Source: Pedobacter sp. ASV28 (lineage in GTDB: Bacteria > Bacteroidota > Bacteroidia > Sphingobacteriales > Sphingobacteriaceae). Taken from it: a stretch of 64,000 nt of DNA. Where the stretch lies: the NCBI RefSeq assembly GCF_016428855.1, contig NZ_JAELTN010000007.1, positions 1 to 64,000 of the forward strand. The letters are read 5' to 3'. Below, piece by piece: positions 16,913 to 27,160 of the stretch. Made by a program: the position numbers and the translations under genes. How positions within the stretch are numbered: the stretch's first letter is position 1; each line of letters starts with the position of its first letter. The notes beneath the pieces were generated by a model. It saw nothing but the letters and a program-made list of their open reading frames with translations. It did no database searches and had not been told where the DNA came from.

Positions 16913-19900
16913 TTATTTTTGTGGCAAATTTAGCAATTTAAAATATTCGGCTACTTTGTTCTTATAATAATAGTTGAGGTTTGGAGGCAGTTTTTGAATC
17001 AGCTCACTTTCGCTTTGCAAACTTTTATTAAACTTTTCGAGCATCTGCTGGTATGATGGAGGAAATTGCTTGGCCGCATTGCTCTCACGTTTTGAATCCT
17101 GATCTTGTTCTCTTTGTGCCTTTTCGGCATCCAAAAGTTTTGTCATCAGGTTTTTTTGACGATTGATGGTTTCCTGGCTGATACGCTTGTTCACCAAATC
17201 CAATTCTGATTGTTTCATTTCCTGGATGGTCTGGTTCAAATTTCCCATAGCCCCTTTGCCATCTTTGTTTTCTTCCTTGTTTATTTTTTCCAGCGCTTCC
17301 CTAATCATCTGTTGCTGTTGGGCCATCTTGGCAAACTCTTGGCTCATTTGGCCTTTTGGTGCACTGCCCATATTACCCTCACGTTGCATTTTATCACGCG
17401 CCTGCTGCATGTTTTTGTTCAGTTGATCTTGCATTTGTTGCAATTGCTGCATACCTTGTTTTTGCTTTCCTTTTCCTCCCTTGGCATTTTTCATGGCATT
17501 TTGCAATTGTTCTAAGGCCTCATTGAGCATTAGGGCCAAGTTATTGAGTGATGTCATGGCAAATTGCTGTGATCGATTGGCTTCACCTGTTCTTCTGTCA
17601 CCTAAAAAGTCGATAGCCTTGCCCATGTTAAAGTTAATTTTCTCCACCTCACTACTTACCGTACTTTCTATTTGTGGCACGCGTTTGCTCAATGAATACA
17701 AGCTATCGGCAATAGTTTTCATATTGTCCTTAATGGTATTCTGTTTTTGGGCCTGTGCTACATAGCCCGGATCCGAAGCGCCCATTTTACGTAATGAAAG
17801 CATCACTTTTTCTTGTTCAAATGAAGTACTGAGCAAATTTTCCAGCAGTTTACGTAGCTCCTGTGCGTTTACTTTGTTCTCTTCTTCTGCCCCTGCCTGC
17901 TGTTGCTGTTGTAGCTTGTCGGCTAATTGTTGCATTTGTTCGGAAGCCTGTTGTTGCTTGTCGGCAGCTTTTTGCTTATTGTTCTGATTCAGTTGATCTT
18001 TACTTTCCTGCTGGGTTTTTTCAATTTGGCTAGTTTCCTTTTCCGGATTTTTAAAATCGTTGGGCCGATCCAGTTGTTGGTTTTTTTCTTCTAATTTTTG
18101 TAATTCTTTTTGCAGGTCTTTGAAATCTTTATTTAATTCCTCTTGCTTTTCCTTGAGGTCTTTTGCAGATGAATTTTTGTCCTTGCTTTGTTCGCCCAGT
18201 TCCTTTTGCTGTTTGGCCAGTTCGTTTAATCGATCAATCTTATTTTGGAGATTCTGTTCGAATTCCAGTTGTTTGTAAAGTTCCAAGATGCGGTCAAGTT
18301 CATTTTTTATGGATTTATTGTCCATTTGCATTTTAGACAGCTCGTTTCGGGTCTGGTCTTTGTTATTTTGGTCCATGAGCTGCTGCAACTTATTTAACAG
18401 CTCCTTGGTTTTTTCGTCAAGTACATTCTTAAATAGATCGTCGATCTGTTTCTGTTTTTCCTTGAGCTCTTCGCTCAAGCTGTTGTTCTCTTGTTTGTCG
18501 AAATTATTTTTCTCGTTTTGTGCCTTGATATCTTTTACGGCTTCTTCCAGCTGCTTTTGCTTATCCAGAAGCTGTTCTATCTGTTTTTTATCTTCAAAAT
18601 TAAGCTGCTTTTTGTCCAATATGCTTTCACTCAACTTTTTGCTTTCCTTTTCAATGGTATTGGCCAATTTAATGGTCGATTCCATTTTCTGTTTTAAGGT
18701 TTGGCTACCCTCAGCCAGTTTTTCTGCTATTTGTTGTTGTGTAGGAGCCTGATAGGTTTTTATTTCAGAGCGTGATATTTTTGCGCCATTCACGCCATCA
18801 TTATCTGCCACTTCGAAAAAATATTCGATGAACTGCCCTGGTTTTGCAATTATTTCATTCAGGTTCCAGAGGTAAAAAAAGCTATTTTCGGTTTGATGGT
18901 TCTTAATTGGGATTGATTTGGCTCCTTGGGCTATTATTTTATTTTTTTCCTTAACCTGATAACGGAATTTGAGTGATGAAAAACCATAGTCATCATTTAC
19001 AACGCCTGTAAAATATAGCGCTTTACTACTTAGGCTATCAGGTGTTTCGATTACCGAAATGGTTGGAAATTGATCTGTAATGACCACAATTTGGTGACTA
19101 AGCGAATCTTTGTTGCTAACAAAGCTGTTTTTTGGAACGATTCGATAATTGCCATTTTTTCTTATCGTTGTACTAAAATGGGCAAGATTGTCACTTACTG
19201 TCAACCGATGGTTTTGATCTTGCAAGATGAAGCTTATTTCGTCGCTATTTTCGGTACGCAGTTTCCAGTTTACCTTCGTTCCTTCTGGAATAAGCAGATC
19301 TCCAACATTAGTTAATTCATCATTTTTTCGCTGTAGGTAGGTGGGATATACCAATGTTGCAGCAAGGGTTAAAAGAGAAGGGCGTGGTTTTACGCTAATG
19401 GTATAGCTTGAGGAAGTAAAACCACCTCCGCTAAAGCGGATATGCTTATCCTTTTGAACATTTTTAAAGATATAATTGAAATTACTAATGTCTTGTTTTT
19501 CCAGCTTATAACTATTTACGCCATCTTCCACATAGATGTCCTGAGGGAATTCGTTGCCAGTGAGTTTAAGCTTAAGGGTAAAGTCATCCCCCTGTGTAAG
19601 GTTGAATGTTTTGTTCTGTACCACAAACTGGAAAGGTGCTTTTGGTAAAACTTCCTGATTATAGCCTATAAAACTAGCGGTACCTTCCCTTAAAATGGCA
19701 GGTGCCAGAATACCGATCAGTAAAATAATACCCAATGGTAGCGCAATATATTTGATATGCTTTTTGTTATCGCCCAGATTTATCGCATTTGAAAACGGAA
19801 TGGGCTTTAGTTCGCTAATTTTTTGGTCTATGCCAGCTAAGATCAATGCGCTGTTCTGTGGAGACGAATCGGCCAGCGATTTTAACTGCAGGGTGTTTAA

Positions 19901-20227
19901 TAACCGATCCTTAACATTAAAGAAATGACTTCCGATTAAATTGGCGGCCTGTTCTAGGCTCAACGTTTTGCTAAGTTTAAAATAAGCCAACGCAGGTCTT
20001 GCTATCCAGAAATAGATAAGGGACACTGAAATAAGGATAAAAAAGAAAAATAGAAATGTTTTGATCGCAATGCTTGGATAGCTGTAATAGATCCAAACAA
20101 AAAGTAATAAATAAAGACTTAGAATAGCGGCAGCGGCATATATGCTTCCACGCAAAAGTTTGTTGAGATAAAACTTTCTTGTAAACTCATTGATCTTCTC
20201 TAATAATAGATTGTAGTTGCTACCCAT
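16913..20227 (-). CDS. DUF4175 family membrane protein
   Basis: A very large (1104-residue) protein. Three transmembrane helices lie in the N-terminal 180 residues (about 27-47, 55-77, 157-178). An extracytoplasmic beta-rich region follows (about 190-490, with FTSSSYTISVKPRPSLLTL and NDDYGFSSLKFRYQV). From about 500 to the end it is a low-complexity Gln/Lys/Glu-rich helical coiled coil. The arrangement matches DUF4175 of Bacteroidota, whose function is unknown; it resembles proteobacterial TIGR02302 proteins. The long rod may span the periplasm. It is preceded by a 302-base gene-free gap and followed by the MITE-like repeat. Confidence 0.8.
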   Translation of the reverse strand: MGSNYNLLLEKINEFTRKFYLNKLLRGSIYAAAAILSLYLLLFVWIYYSYPSIAIKTFLFFFFILISVSLIYFWIARPALAYFKLSKTLSLEQAANLIGSHFFNVKDRLLNTLQLKSLADSSPQNSALILAGIDQKISELKPIPFSNAINLGDNKKHIKYIALPLGIILLIGILAPAILREGTASFIGYNQEVLPKAPFQFVVQNKTFNLTQGDDFTLKLKLTGNEFPQDIYVEDGVNSYKLEKQDISNFNYIFKNVQKDKHIRFSGGGFTSSSYTISVKPRPSLLTLAATLVYPTYLQRKNDELTNVGDLLIPEGTKVNWKLRTENSDEISFILQDQNHRLTVSDNLAHFSTTIRKNGNYRIVPKNSFVSNKDSLSHQIVVITDQFPTISVIETPDSLSSKALYFTGVVNDDYGFSSLKFRYQVKEKNKIIAQGAKSIPIKNHQTENSFFYLWNLNEIIAKPGQFIEYFFEVADNDGVNGAKISRSEIKTYQAPTQQQIAEKLAEGSQTLKQKMESTIKLANTIEKESKKLSESILDKKQLNFEDKKQIEQLLDKQKQLEEAVKDIKAQNEKNNFDKQENNSLSEELKEKQKQIDDLFKNVLDEKTKELLNKLQQLMDQNNKDQTRNELSKMQMDNKSIKNELDRILELYKQLEFEQNLQNKIDRLNELAKQQKELGEQSKDKNSSAKDLKEKQEELNKDFKDLQKELQKLEEKNQQLDRPNDFKNPEKETSQIEKTQQESKDQLNQNNKQKAADKQQQASEQMQQLADKLQQQQQAGAEEENKVNAQELRKLLENLLSTSFEQEKVMLSLRKMGASDPGYVAQAQKQNTIKDNMKTIADSLYSLSKRVPQIESTVSSEVEKINFNMGKAIDFLGDRRTGEANRSQQFAMTSLNNLALMLNEALEQLQNAMKNAKGGKGKQKQGMQQLQQMQDQLNKNMQQARDKMQREGNMGSAPKGQMSQEFAKMAQQQQMIREALEKINKEENKDGKGAMGNLNQTIQEMKQSELDLVNKRISQETINRQKNLMTKLLDAEKAQREQDQDSKRESNAAKQFPPSYQQMLEKFNKSLQSESELIQKLPPNLNYYYKNKVAEYFKLLNLPQK

Positions 20228-20529
20228 AATATCTAAACGACAATAAAGGTAGAAAATGTGCGTCTAAATAAAAATAGCAAATATGGAGGGAATAAGTTTA
20301 AAAATTAATCATTTTGTTTTAAAAAGACAAACAAATGTGTAGATTAGAAACCTAATTTAATTAATTAAAACCAAAGTATAAAGTAACAGCGATTTTTCAG
20401 CCAGCTTGCCTCATCACGTAAGTGAAAATCGATGATTTGGACAGTTCTTATTTAGGGTTGGATATAAAAGCTACTATAGCCCTTAATGGGATGAAATCAC
20501 ATTAGATCTAAAAACAAAACCACACACAG
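20228..20529. other. Gene-free divergent region
   Basis: The 302 bases between the divergent DUF4175 and GDPD genes must hold both promoters. I see a partial match TACCTTTA upstream of the DUF4175 start but no convincing TTG partner, and nothing else recognisable. Confidence 0.3.
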
Positions 20530-21312
20530 ATGAAAAAGAAAATTTTTGTATTTATTTTAGTGCTTGCAGTAACAGGAACAGCATTGGCACAAAAAGCATT
20601 TAAATCATGGAATAAGAATTTGGTTATCGCCCACCGTGGAGCATGGAAGACCCAGAATCTACCAGAAAACTCTATTGCCTCATTAAAGGAGGCCATTAGG
20701 ATAGGTTGTTTTGGCAGTGAGTTCGATGTGCAGCTCACCTCAGATGGTATACCTGTAGTTAACCACAATGCTGATTTTTTGGGTAAGGATATTGCCACAA
20801 GTACTTATCAGGAATTGATAACGTATAAAAAACTGGGCAATGGCGAATCGATCCCTACTTTGGAAGAATATATTAAAGCCGGACAAGGACAGAAAAAAAC
20901 AAAACTGATCTTGGAAATTAAACCACAAAAAAACCTAGACAATGAAATTGTACTTACCAAAAAGGTGATAGAAACGGTAAACCGTTTAAAAGCGGCACCT
21001 TGGATAGAATATATCAGTTTCAGCTACGATATCTGTAAATATCTGATAGACCATGTACCGGGAGCAAGGGTATCTTACTTAAAAGGAGATGTGGAGCCAG
21101 CAAAGCTGAAGGCAGATGGATTTTATGGGTTGGATTATCATTATTCTGTTTTTGAAAAAACAGATTGGCTTACCAAGGCACACGAGCTTGGCCTAATTGT
21201 GAACGCATGGACTGTGAATGCTGATAAAGATATGCTCAGGTTGATTGAACAGAAGGCCGATTATATTACGACAAACGAACCTGAACTGCTTTTTGAAAAG
21301 ATCAAAAAATAA
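20530..21312 (+). CDS. Glycerophosphodiester phosphodiesterase family protein, exported
   Basis: The 260-residue protein has a signal peptide (ending ALAQ near residue 20). Then comes the GDPD TIM-barrel core: IAHRGAWKTQNLPENS (catalytic His, Arg, Glu), GSEFDVQLTSDGIPVVNHN (metal-binding Glu/Asp and second His), ILEIKPQK and the end motif VNAWTVNADKDM. The family hydrolyses glycerophosphodiesters to glycerol-3-phosphate and an alcohol. The usual HD after the second His is HN here. A bidirectional terminator follows. Confidence 0.9.
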   Translation: MKKKIFVFILVLAVTGTALAQKAFKSWNKNLVIAHRGAWKTQNLPENSIASLKEAIRIGCFGSEFDVQLTSDGIPVVNHNADFLGKDIATSTYQELITYKKLGNGESIPTLEEYIKAGQGQKKTKLILEIKPQKNLDNEIVLTKKVIETVNRLKAAPWIEYISFSYDICKYLIDHVPGARVSYLKGDVEPAKLKADGFYGLDYHYSVFEKTDWLTKAHELGLIVNAWTVNADKDMLRLIEQKADYITTNEPELLFEKIKK

Positions 21313-21332
21313 AGAGGTAACCTTAATGATAA

Positions 21333-21366
21333 AAAAAGGGGCTTGAAATTTTTCAAGCCCCTTTTT
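21333..21366. terminator. Bidirectional intrinsic terminator
   Basis: AAAAAGGGGCTTGAAA (21333-21348) pairs perfectly with TTTCAAGCCCCTTTTT (21351-21366). It serves the converging GDPD and cold-shock genes; both orientations end in a T-run. Confidence 0.85.
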
Positions 21367-21383
21367 GGTAAATATGATAATAA

Positions 21384-21575
21384 TTAGATTACTTTCACAT
21401 TAACGGCATTTAAGCCTTTTCTACCGTTTTCAACATCGTATTGAACTTTATCGTTTTCACGAATTTCGTCGATTAGGCCTGTTGAATGTACAAAGATTTC
21501 AGCATCGCCATTTGAAGGGATGATAAATCCGAAACCTTTAGTAACATTGAAAAATTTTACTGTTCCTTCTTGCAT
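21384..21575 (-). CDS. Cold-shock domain protein
   Basis: A 63-residue single cold-shock domain: RNP1 KGFGFI at residues 13-18 and RNP2 IFVH at 27-30, with the acidic loop and C-terminal strand of the family intact. CspA-type proteins bind single-stranded RNA/DNA and melt RNA secondary structure. A -7-like TACCTTGC lies at 21602-21595 on the minus strand, about 20 bases before the ATG, so it probably has its own promoter. Confidence 0.95.
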   Translation of the reverse strand: MQEGTVKFFNVTKGFGFIIPSNGDAEIFVHSTGLIDEIRENDKVQYDVENGRKGLNAVNVKVI

Positions 21576-21671
21576 TGTATTATTAATTAAGGCTGCAAGG
21601 TACAGAAATTAAAATTAATAAATGCAAAACCCTCATTTTTTGACAAATAATTTGAAAAAACAAGCATTTAA

Positions 21672-22619
21672 TTACATTTTTCCCGTTAAGTTAATGGTTA
21701 CTTCACTAGAATGTGGGATGCCTAAAGTCATTCCAGGTTTGATACTCAATAGGTTCTTAAGGTATACATCGGCTATGCCCTGTATCAGTTTTTTTCTAGA
21801 GGGCATGTCTTCTGGTAAAACCCCTTCTACACGATTTACATATAGATTACCTTTTGCATCTACAACAAGCGAAAATCGATAATGGAAGGCCTTGTAAGAT
21901 TTATTGATCAGCATACGAAACTCGGGATACATATAGGCATACGATTGTCTACTGTTAATTCGATCTGTATATCCTTCTTTTTCTACAGTCACATTTTTAC
22001 TGTTTGACTTAAATTCAACAGGCTCGGTTGCTGCAAAAGCGATTTCCGGATTGCCTGGAGATTTGTAGGTGGCTTCCGATAGTTGTTTGATATAGGCGGT
22101 ATCTGCACTACTGGGCCTTTGTAATTCGCCAACGGTGGTTTTAAGCACTTTTTCTATGTAATCTTTTGTATAGTAAATGCAATTTACATCGGAAACTTCT
22201 CCTTTTTTTACCACTCTCGCTTCCACCTGTAAGCGTTGCAAAATCAAACTGTCTTTGGTGATCACTTTGGCCCTAAAGAATTCTCTGGCAAAATTATATA
22301 CTTTACCATGATCAAATTGTAGGAAAAAAGCTTCCATACCTTGCTTTTCAGGACTATAGGCCAACATGGTGTCTGGAGATTTGAATTGAATGATCCAGGT
22401 AGGAACCAGCATAAACCCATCCTTATTAAAGGAAAGCCCGTTACTAAACCTTCGTTTAACCTCATAAAAACGAATGCCATCCACATCCCTAAAAGTTAAA
22501 TGCTCTGCAGGCTTAGCGTCTATATTTTTTTTCGCATTGTCTTTTGGAGCATTGTTGCAGGCAAACAGAAAAAGCAAAATCGATAATTGAGTGCACAGCG
22601 TAAGGCGGTTCAGTGTCAT
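21672..22619 (-). CDS. Hypothetical lipoprotein
   Basis: A 315-residue protein with a lipoprotein signal (LSILLFLFAC, lipid Cys at about residue 21) and a short Lys/Asn/Asp-rich linker. A mixed alpha/beta body follows, with no motif I recognise. The C-terminal 100 residues (FSLVVDAKGNLYVNRVEGV, then IKPGMTLGIPHSSEVTINL) recall TonB-C-like or regeneration domains, but this is weak. It is last in a likely minus-strand operon after the retropepsin and phosphodiester glycosidase genes. Confidence 0.55.
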   Translation of the reverse strand: MTLNRLTLCTQLSILLFLFACNNAPKDNAKKNIDAKPAEHLTFRDVDGIRFYEVKRRFSNGLSFNKDGFMLVPTWIIQFKSPDTMLAYSPEKQGMEAFFLQFDHGKVYNFAREFFRAKVITKDSLILQRLQVEARVVKKGEVSDVNCIYYTKDYIEKVLKTTVGELQRPSSADTAYIKQLSEATYKSPGNPEIAFAATEPVEFKSNSKNVTVEKEGYTDRINSRQSYAYMYPEFRMLINKSYKAFHYRFSLVVDAKGNLYVNRVEGVLPEDMPSRKKLIQGIADVYLKNLLSIKPGMTLGIPHSSEVTINLTGKM

Positions 22620-22659
22620 TATAGTCAGGTACTAGCTGTTGAAAATACAGGCAAAGATA

Positions 22660-23532
22660 TTATTGTTTGGCTTTGCTTTTTATAAAAATAACATTAGCCA
22701 CCTTTCTTTCGCCTTCATGGTCCCATTTTTTATTATCAGACGGGTGATTGACAACGCCATTTTCCCCAATTCCATCTACCCAGAGTGTTGTAGAGCCACC
22801 CCCATCAAGGTTAATGGCGCTCGAGCAGCCTAGCCATTTCATGATTTTTGTAAGTTCAAAAAGGCTCACACCGGCTGAATTTTCTTGTCTGCCATCAACG
22901 GTTAACAACAATACACTACCATTTGGTTTAATGCCAATGGCAGAGCGAGGATGACGAAGCTTGTTAAAAGGAACAGAATCCATCTTTTCTTTTTCACTAT
23001 CCAATAGTAAAAGAGGGCCACTGAGCATGATGTTCTGGTCTGTCAAGTTGCTTTCCCACTCTTGGCTGCCATCCCATTTTTTAATGGCCAAATGATAATT
23101 GTTGATGACAAGGGCCGCTTTTTGGTGCAGTGCCCTGTTATTGTTTTTTTCTAGTCGGTTTGGATTAATAATGGTATCGTTCACTTTTATAAAATCTACG
23201 GAACCTCCATTTTTTATGTCGAAAAATGTTCCATTCAAAGCAGAAATGGCCTTATATTGTTTGCCAAAGACTGATGTTTCGATCAGTTTTTTTTGGTCGT
23301 AGCCGATAAAAAACCCAGGTGCTTTTCTGTGATCCTTTACTTCTACAAAGCTGATGTATTGATTAGAGGAGAAGAGACTGCTGTCTTTAACATGAGTGGT
23401 AAAGAGTAAAGTTTTTTTGGCTATCTTTTCCTTTTCCCACTTGATATGGGCGAAAGTAACAGAATCGACATCTTGGGCATAAACATTGAGAGCGAGTAGA
23501 GAAAAAATCAGCGTGCGGAAAAAGAATTTCAT
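22660..23532 (-). CDS. Phosphodiester glycosidase (NAGPA/DUF2233) family protein
   Basis: The 290-residue exported protein (signal peptide ending VYAQ) contains the conserved features of the NAGPA domain: ALNGTFFDIKNGG, the HPRSAIGIKPNG segment, VDGRQENSAGVSL, and the glycine-rich AINLDGGGSTTLW near the C-terminus. The human family member removes GlcNAc from phosphodiesters; bacterial members are thought to act on glycan phosphodiesters in the periplasm. It lies five bases after the retropepsin-PDZ gene and is probably co-transcribed. Confidence 0.85.
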   Translation of the reverse strand: MKFFFRTLIFSLLALNVYAQDVDSVTFAHIKWEKEKIAKKTLLFTTHVKDSSLFSSNQYISFVEVKDHRKAPGFFIGYDQKKLIETSVFGKQYKAISALNGTFFDIKNGGSVDFIKVNDTIINPNRLEKNNNRALHQKAALVINNYHLAIKKWDGSQEWESNLTDQNIMLSGPLLLLDSEKEKMDSVPFNKLRHPRSAIGIKPNGSVLLLTVDGRQENSAGVSLFELTKIMKWLGCSSAINLDGGGSTTLWVDGIGENGVVNHPSDNKKWDHEGERKVANVIFIKSKAKQ

Positions 23533-23537
23533 TGCGG

Positions 23538-24782
23538 TTATATTCGTTTTTTAAGTTTCAGTAATTTGATAAGGTAAGAATTATTTCGCCATATTTCTAT
23601 AAGTACACTATAGCCGTTTTTGGCCTTAAATATGGCGCCTATTTCATCTAAGTTATAGGTATCTATTTTTTTAAAGTTGATACCGGTGATTTCATCTCCT
23701 TCCTGAAGCCCAACTTGTTGTGCAGGAGATTCCTTTTCAATTCTTGCAATCATATATCTAGATGGTGGCCCTTGTTCGGAGTAGATTTCTATACCGGCCA
23801 TGTCGTGCTCGAACGGGCGATTAAATGCATCATTTTTTTTAAGGTACATATAGCCATTCTGATAGTCGTAAACAATATTAAATCGGCTCAAGATTTCTGC
23901 ACCAATATTGGCATTCCTGTCTTTGTTTTGAAGTGAGTCTAACACGTATTCGGGATAGCTGGTAATTACATCCTTTAAGCTAACGCTCCCAATAGTTAAT
24001 TTAGATGCTCGTCCCATCCGTCCTTTTATTTCGCCGGTAAGCCCAACACCTAGATTGGCGTCTATGGTTATGGCGGGCTTTGGAAAAGCTAAACTTTGCC
24101 AAGATTCCAAAGATAAGGTATGGGTTGCGCCACAATCTACAAGAGCTTTAATTGTTTGATGTTTAAATCCTTCCTGTTCAAGGCCCAAATGAATGTAAGG
24201 TTTGTTTTCTATAAATGTTAATGGAATCTTTTCGCCTTTGATACTTACCTTTTTTTCGGGGAGGCTGTATTTTATGATTTTGTTGCTGTAGTTTATCTTT
24301 ACCACAAAACTGTTAAAAAAATTATAGCCAATAAGCCCATATATTTTTTTGCCTACAAAACCAGAAAGGTTCAATAAGTCTTCCTTTAGGAAAACGCTGG
24401 GCATATTTCCAATTTCTGCGTCTCCAATTTTAACCCCCAAACTTGTCAGATAGGCATCAATTCCTTCAAAGTTACCATAGCCACTAATTTTTATAGGCCT
24501 TGGATAATTTATTTTTAAACTTTCCCTTAAAGCAGGGTCGGTAATGATCATAGGGCTGACCCCAGTATCCAGAATAAAATTAAAGGGCCCTTTTTCATTA
24601 ATATATATTGGGATGATGATTAAGTTTTTGATCAGTTCAAAAGAAATGCTTTGCTGTTTTCGCCCGTTGGTAAATTCAAATTTTTGGGCTTGTGCATTAT
24701 TGATGAACAACAAAAACACACATAGTAATGCCAAAATAAAATGGAAAAATTTAAAATGAATACCTGCTTGGGTGCTGTTCAT
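23538..24782 (-). CDS. Retropepsin-like aspartic protease with PDZ domain
   Basis: A 414-residue exported protein. Two retropepsin-like lobes are seen: the first with FILDTGVSP (catalytic DTG near residue 67), the second with ALVDCGATHTLS (DCG near residue 215), so both halves of an aspartyl-protease active site come from one chain. A C-terminal PDZ domain (about 335-405: AQQVGLQEGDEITGIN) should bind peptide termini. Cys in the second D-x-G differs from the usual Thr/Ser. The gene starts 41 bases from divergent dacB. Confidence 0.8.
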   Translation of the reverse strand: MNSTQAGIHFKFFHFILALLCVFLLFINNAQAQKFEFTNGRKQQSISFELIKNLIIIPIYINEKGPFNFILDTGVSPMIITDPALRESLKINYPRPIKISGYGNFEGIDAYLTSLGVKIGDAEIGNMPSVFLKEDLLNLSGFVGKKIYGLIGYNFFNSFVVKINYSNKIIKYSLPEKKVSIKGEKIPLTFIENKPYIHLGLEQEGFKHQTIKALVDCGATHTLSLESWQSLAFPKPAITIDANLGVGLTGEIKGRMGRASKLTIGSVSLKDVITSYPEYVLDSLQNKDRNANIGAEILSRFNIVYDYQNGYMYLKKNDAFNRPFEHDMAGIEIYSEQGPPSRYMIARIEKESPAQQVGLQEGDEITGINFKKIDTYNLDEIGAIFKAKNGYSVLIEIWRNNSYLIKLLKLKKRI

Positions 24783-24822
24783 AAAACTAAATTAATAAAT
24801 TAGTGGACACATCACATTCAAA

Positions 24823-26154
24823 ATGAAGAAACTTAGATATCGCCAATGGCTGATCATTTTACAACTTTTTGTGCTTATGGCAACCTTTTATGCTTGTAAG
24901 CCTAATCAAATCATAGCTAGGAAGGTTTCAAAAGAATTTAAGCATGCTGCCCTGACCCAAAAATACCAAGTTGGATTTGCGCTTTATGATATGTCCAATC
25001 AACAAATGATTTTTGAAAAAGATGCCGATAAGTATTTTACGCCTGCATCAAACACAAAGCTGTTTACTTTTTATGCAGGTTTAAAGATCGTACCAGATTC
25101 TATTCCTTCTTTAAGATACGTAGAAAGGGGCGATTCGCTGATTTTTTGGGGAACTGGTGACCCCTCTCTCCTCCACTCTGAACTAAAAGGCATAAAGGCG
25201 ATTCAATTTTTAAAGAATAGCAATAAAAAACTTTTCTTTGCGCAAGGGAGGTACACCGGAGATTTTTTTGGAAACGGATGGAGTTGGGATGATTATAACG
25301 ATTATTATCAGCCCGAAATCAACGAGCTGCCCTTGTTTGATAATGTGGTATTGATAACCGCCGAAAAAACAGGGGATATGTTGTTGTCGCCAAAAATTTT
25401 TAATGCTTGTTTTATGGTGGATGGTGGGATGAAGAGCCCCAAATTTGAAGTAAAAAGAGACTTTTTAACAAACAAGTTTCATTACCCTACTACAAAAATA
25501 ACCGATAAATATACCCAACAAGTACCGTATAAAACTTCAACAGCCCTTACACTTTCTTTGTTGGCCGATACGCTTAAAAAGGAAATAGGTTTGGTCGATC
25601 AAAAGATCCCAGCAGAAGCAAAAACTATCTATAGCACCAAGAGCGATGACGTTTTCAGACAATTGATGCTACCTTCAGATAATTTTATAGCTGAGCACTT
25701 ATTGCTTACCTATGCCGATAAATTAGGTATAGAGCTTAATACGGCGAAAGTTATCTCTGCCATTCAGGCCAAATATTTAGGGAGTTTACCAGATAGGCCA
25801 AAGTGGGTTGATGGTTCTGGGCTATCGAGGGGTAACTTATTTACCCCTAGGTCTATGGTTAAGCTATTAGAAATGATCTATAAAGAGGTGAACAATCAGG
25901 ATAGACTTTTTAGTCTTTTACCTGCAGGGGGAAAAACAGGAACTTTGCGAAATGCTTATGCCAAAACAGATACTCCGTTTGTATATGGAAAAACAGGTAC
26001 CCTTTCGGGTGTTCATAATCAAAGTGGTTATGTGCTCACTAAAAAGGGACGGCTTTTGCTGTACTCCTTTATGAACAACAACTATGTGCTTCCAACGGCC
26101 GATATACGAAAAGAGATGGTCAATATGATCACCTATATTCACAATAATTTCTAA
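24823..26154 (+). CDS. dacB: D-alanyl-D-alanine carboxypeptidase/endopeptidase (PBP4, S13)
   Basis: A 443-residue lipoprotein (FYAC, lipid Cys at residue 25) of the S13 peptidase family, which trims or cleaves D-Ala cross-links in peptidoglycan. The three penicillin-binding motifs are present: SxxK as TPASNTKLF (Ser76, Lys79), SxN as PSDNFIAEHLL, and KTG as YGKTGTLSG. A further GGKTGTLRN precedes the last. It is a little shorter than the E. coli enzyme (477). Confidence 0.9.
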   Translation: MKKLRYRQWLIILQLFVLMATFYACKPNQIIARKVSKEFKHAALTQKYQVGFALYDMSNQQMIFEKDADKYFTPASNTKLFTFYAGLKIVPDSIPSLRYVERGDSLIFWGTGDPSLLHSELKGIKAIQFLKNSNKKLFFAQGRYTGDFFGNGWSWDDYNDYYQPEINELPLFDNVVLITAEKTGDMLLSPKIFNACFMVDGGMKSPKFEVKRDFLTNKFHYPTTKITDKYTQQVPYKTSTALTLSLLADTLKKEIGLVDQKIPAEAKTIYSTKSDDVFRQLMLPSDNFIAEHLLLTYADKLGIELNTAKVISAIQAKYLGSLPDRPKWVDGSGLSRGNLFTPRSMVKLLEMIYKEVNNQDRLFSLLPAGGKTGTLRNAYAKTDTPFVYGKTGTLSGVHNQSGYVLTKKGRLLLYSFMNNNYVLPTADIRKEMVNMITYIHNNF

Positions 26155-26330
26155 TTGTAAGGCAATCGGAAAAAAAATCTCTTTGATATACTTTTTATCG
26201 AATTTAACGTTTCTGCACAGTAGGGCATTATATAGCATGTTTGGATGTGAATATCAAGGATGTATATGCGTTTTTTTGCCGTTTTTAAAAAATATTATTT
26301 AATATTACTGAACCAACATTAAATCATTTC

Positions 26331-27134
26331 ATGATGAAGAAATTTCTACTGCTTTTTGCAATGGCTATCGGTGCGTTTGCTGCTAATGCCCAAGACCAGT
26401 TGATTTACCAGAGCAAAAACCTACCAAAGCCCGATACAGTTTGGGTTTTTAAACCTAAAAATTATAATAACGCTGAAAAACTTCCGCTTATTTATTTACT
26501 TCACGGCTACAGCGGCAATTATAAACAGTGGCATGGCATTATGGACGCTCAGCAATATGCTGATGATTATGGATTTATTATTGTTTGTCCAGATGGTTTG
26601 TTCAACAGTTGGTACCTTAACAGTCCTGCAAAAGCAAATTGGCAATATGAAAGTTTCTTTTTCAATGAGCTTTTCCCAGATATCAAGAAGAAATACAAGG
26701 CAGATGAGCAAAAAATATTTATTTCTGGGTTAAGTATGGGTGGACATGGAGCGCTTTATCTCTTTATTCAAAGGCCAAGTCTTTTTGCGAGTGCTGGTAG
26801 CACCAGTGGAGGAATAAAGCTTACCGATGCCTTTGGTAAATATGGCTTGGGAGATTTATTGGGCAATCCGCCAAAAGAAGACCCTTTATGGAAACAATTT
26901 TCTGTTATTGATAATATCGAAAAGTTAAAAGAGGTAAACAAACCTTTTATTTTCGATTGTGGTTCGGGCGACTTTTTCTATCAATCTAACAATGAGCTAA
27001 AGCAGAAATGTGATCAGCTCAAATTAAAAGCAACCTACATTTCGCAACCAGGGGCACATAACCGAAATTATTGGGCCAAATCTATCAAGCAACAATTCGA
27101 ATTTTTTAAAAACTATTTAGCAGAACTAAAATAA
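26331..27134 (+). CDS. Esterase (alpha/beta-hydrolase, esterase D/antigen 85-like), exported
   Basis: The 267-residue protein has a signal peptide (ending ANAQ near residue 21). The hydrolase fold follows: YLLHGYSGNYKQW (oxyanion region), the nucleophile elbow GLSMGGHGAL, a late acid region DCGSGDFFY, and His in PGAHNRNYW. This family hydrolyses carboxylic esters, often on sugars. It is followed after 26 bases by the GH18 gene and may belong to the same polysaccharide-degrading operon. Confidence 0.85.
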   Translation: MMKKFLLLFAMAIGAFAANAQDQLIYQSKNLPKPDTVWVFKPKNYNNAEKLPLIYLLHGYSGNYKQWHGIMDAQQYADDYGFIIVCPDGLFNSWYLNSPAKANWQYESFFFNELFPDIKKKYKADEQKIFISGLSMGGHGALYLFIQRPSLFASAGSTSGGIKLTDAFGKYGLGDLLGNPPKEDPLWKQFSVIDNIEKLKEVNKPFIFDCGSGDFFYQSNNELKQKCDQLKLKATYISQPGAHNRNYWAKSIKQQFEFFKNYLAELK

Positions 27135-27160
27135 AGCGAACTAAATCAAGCCAACAATTA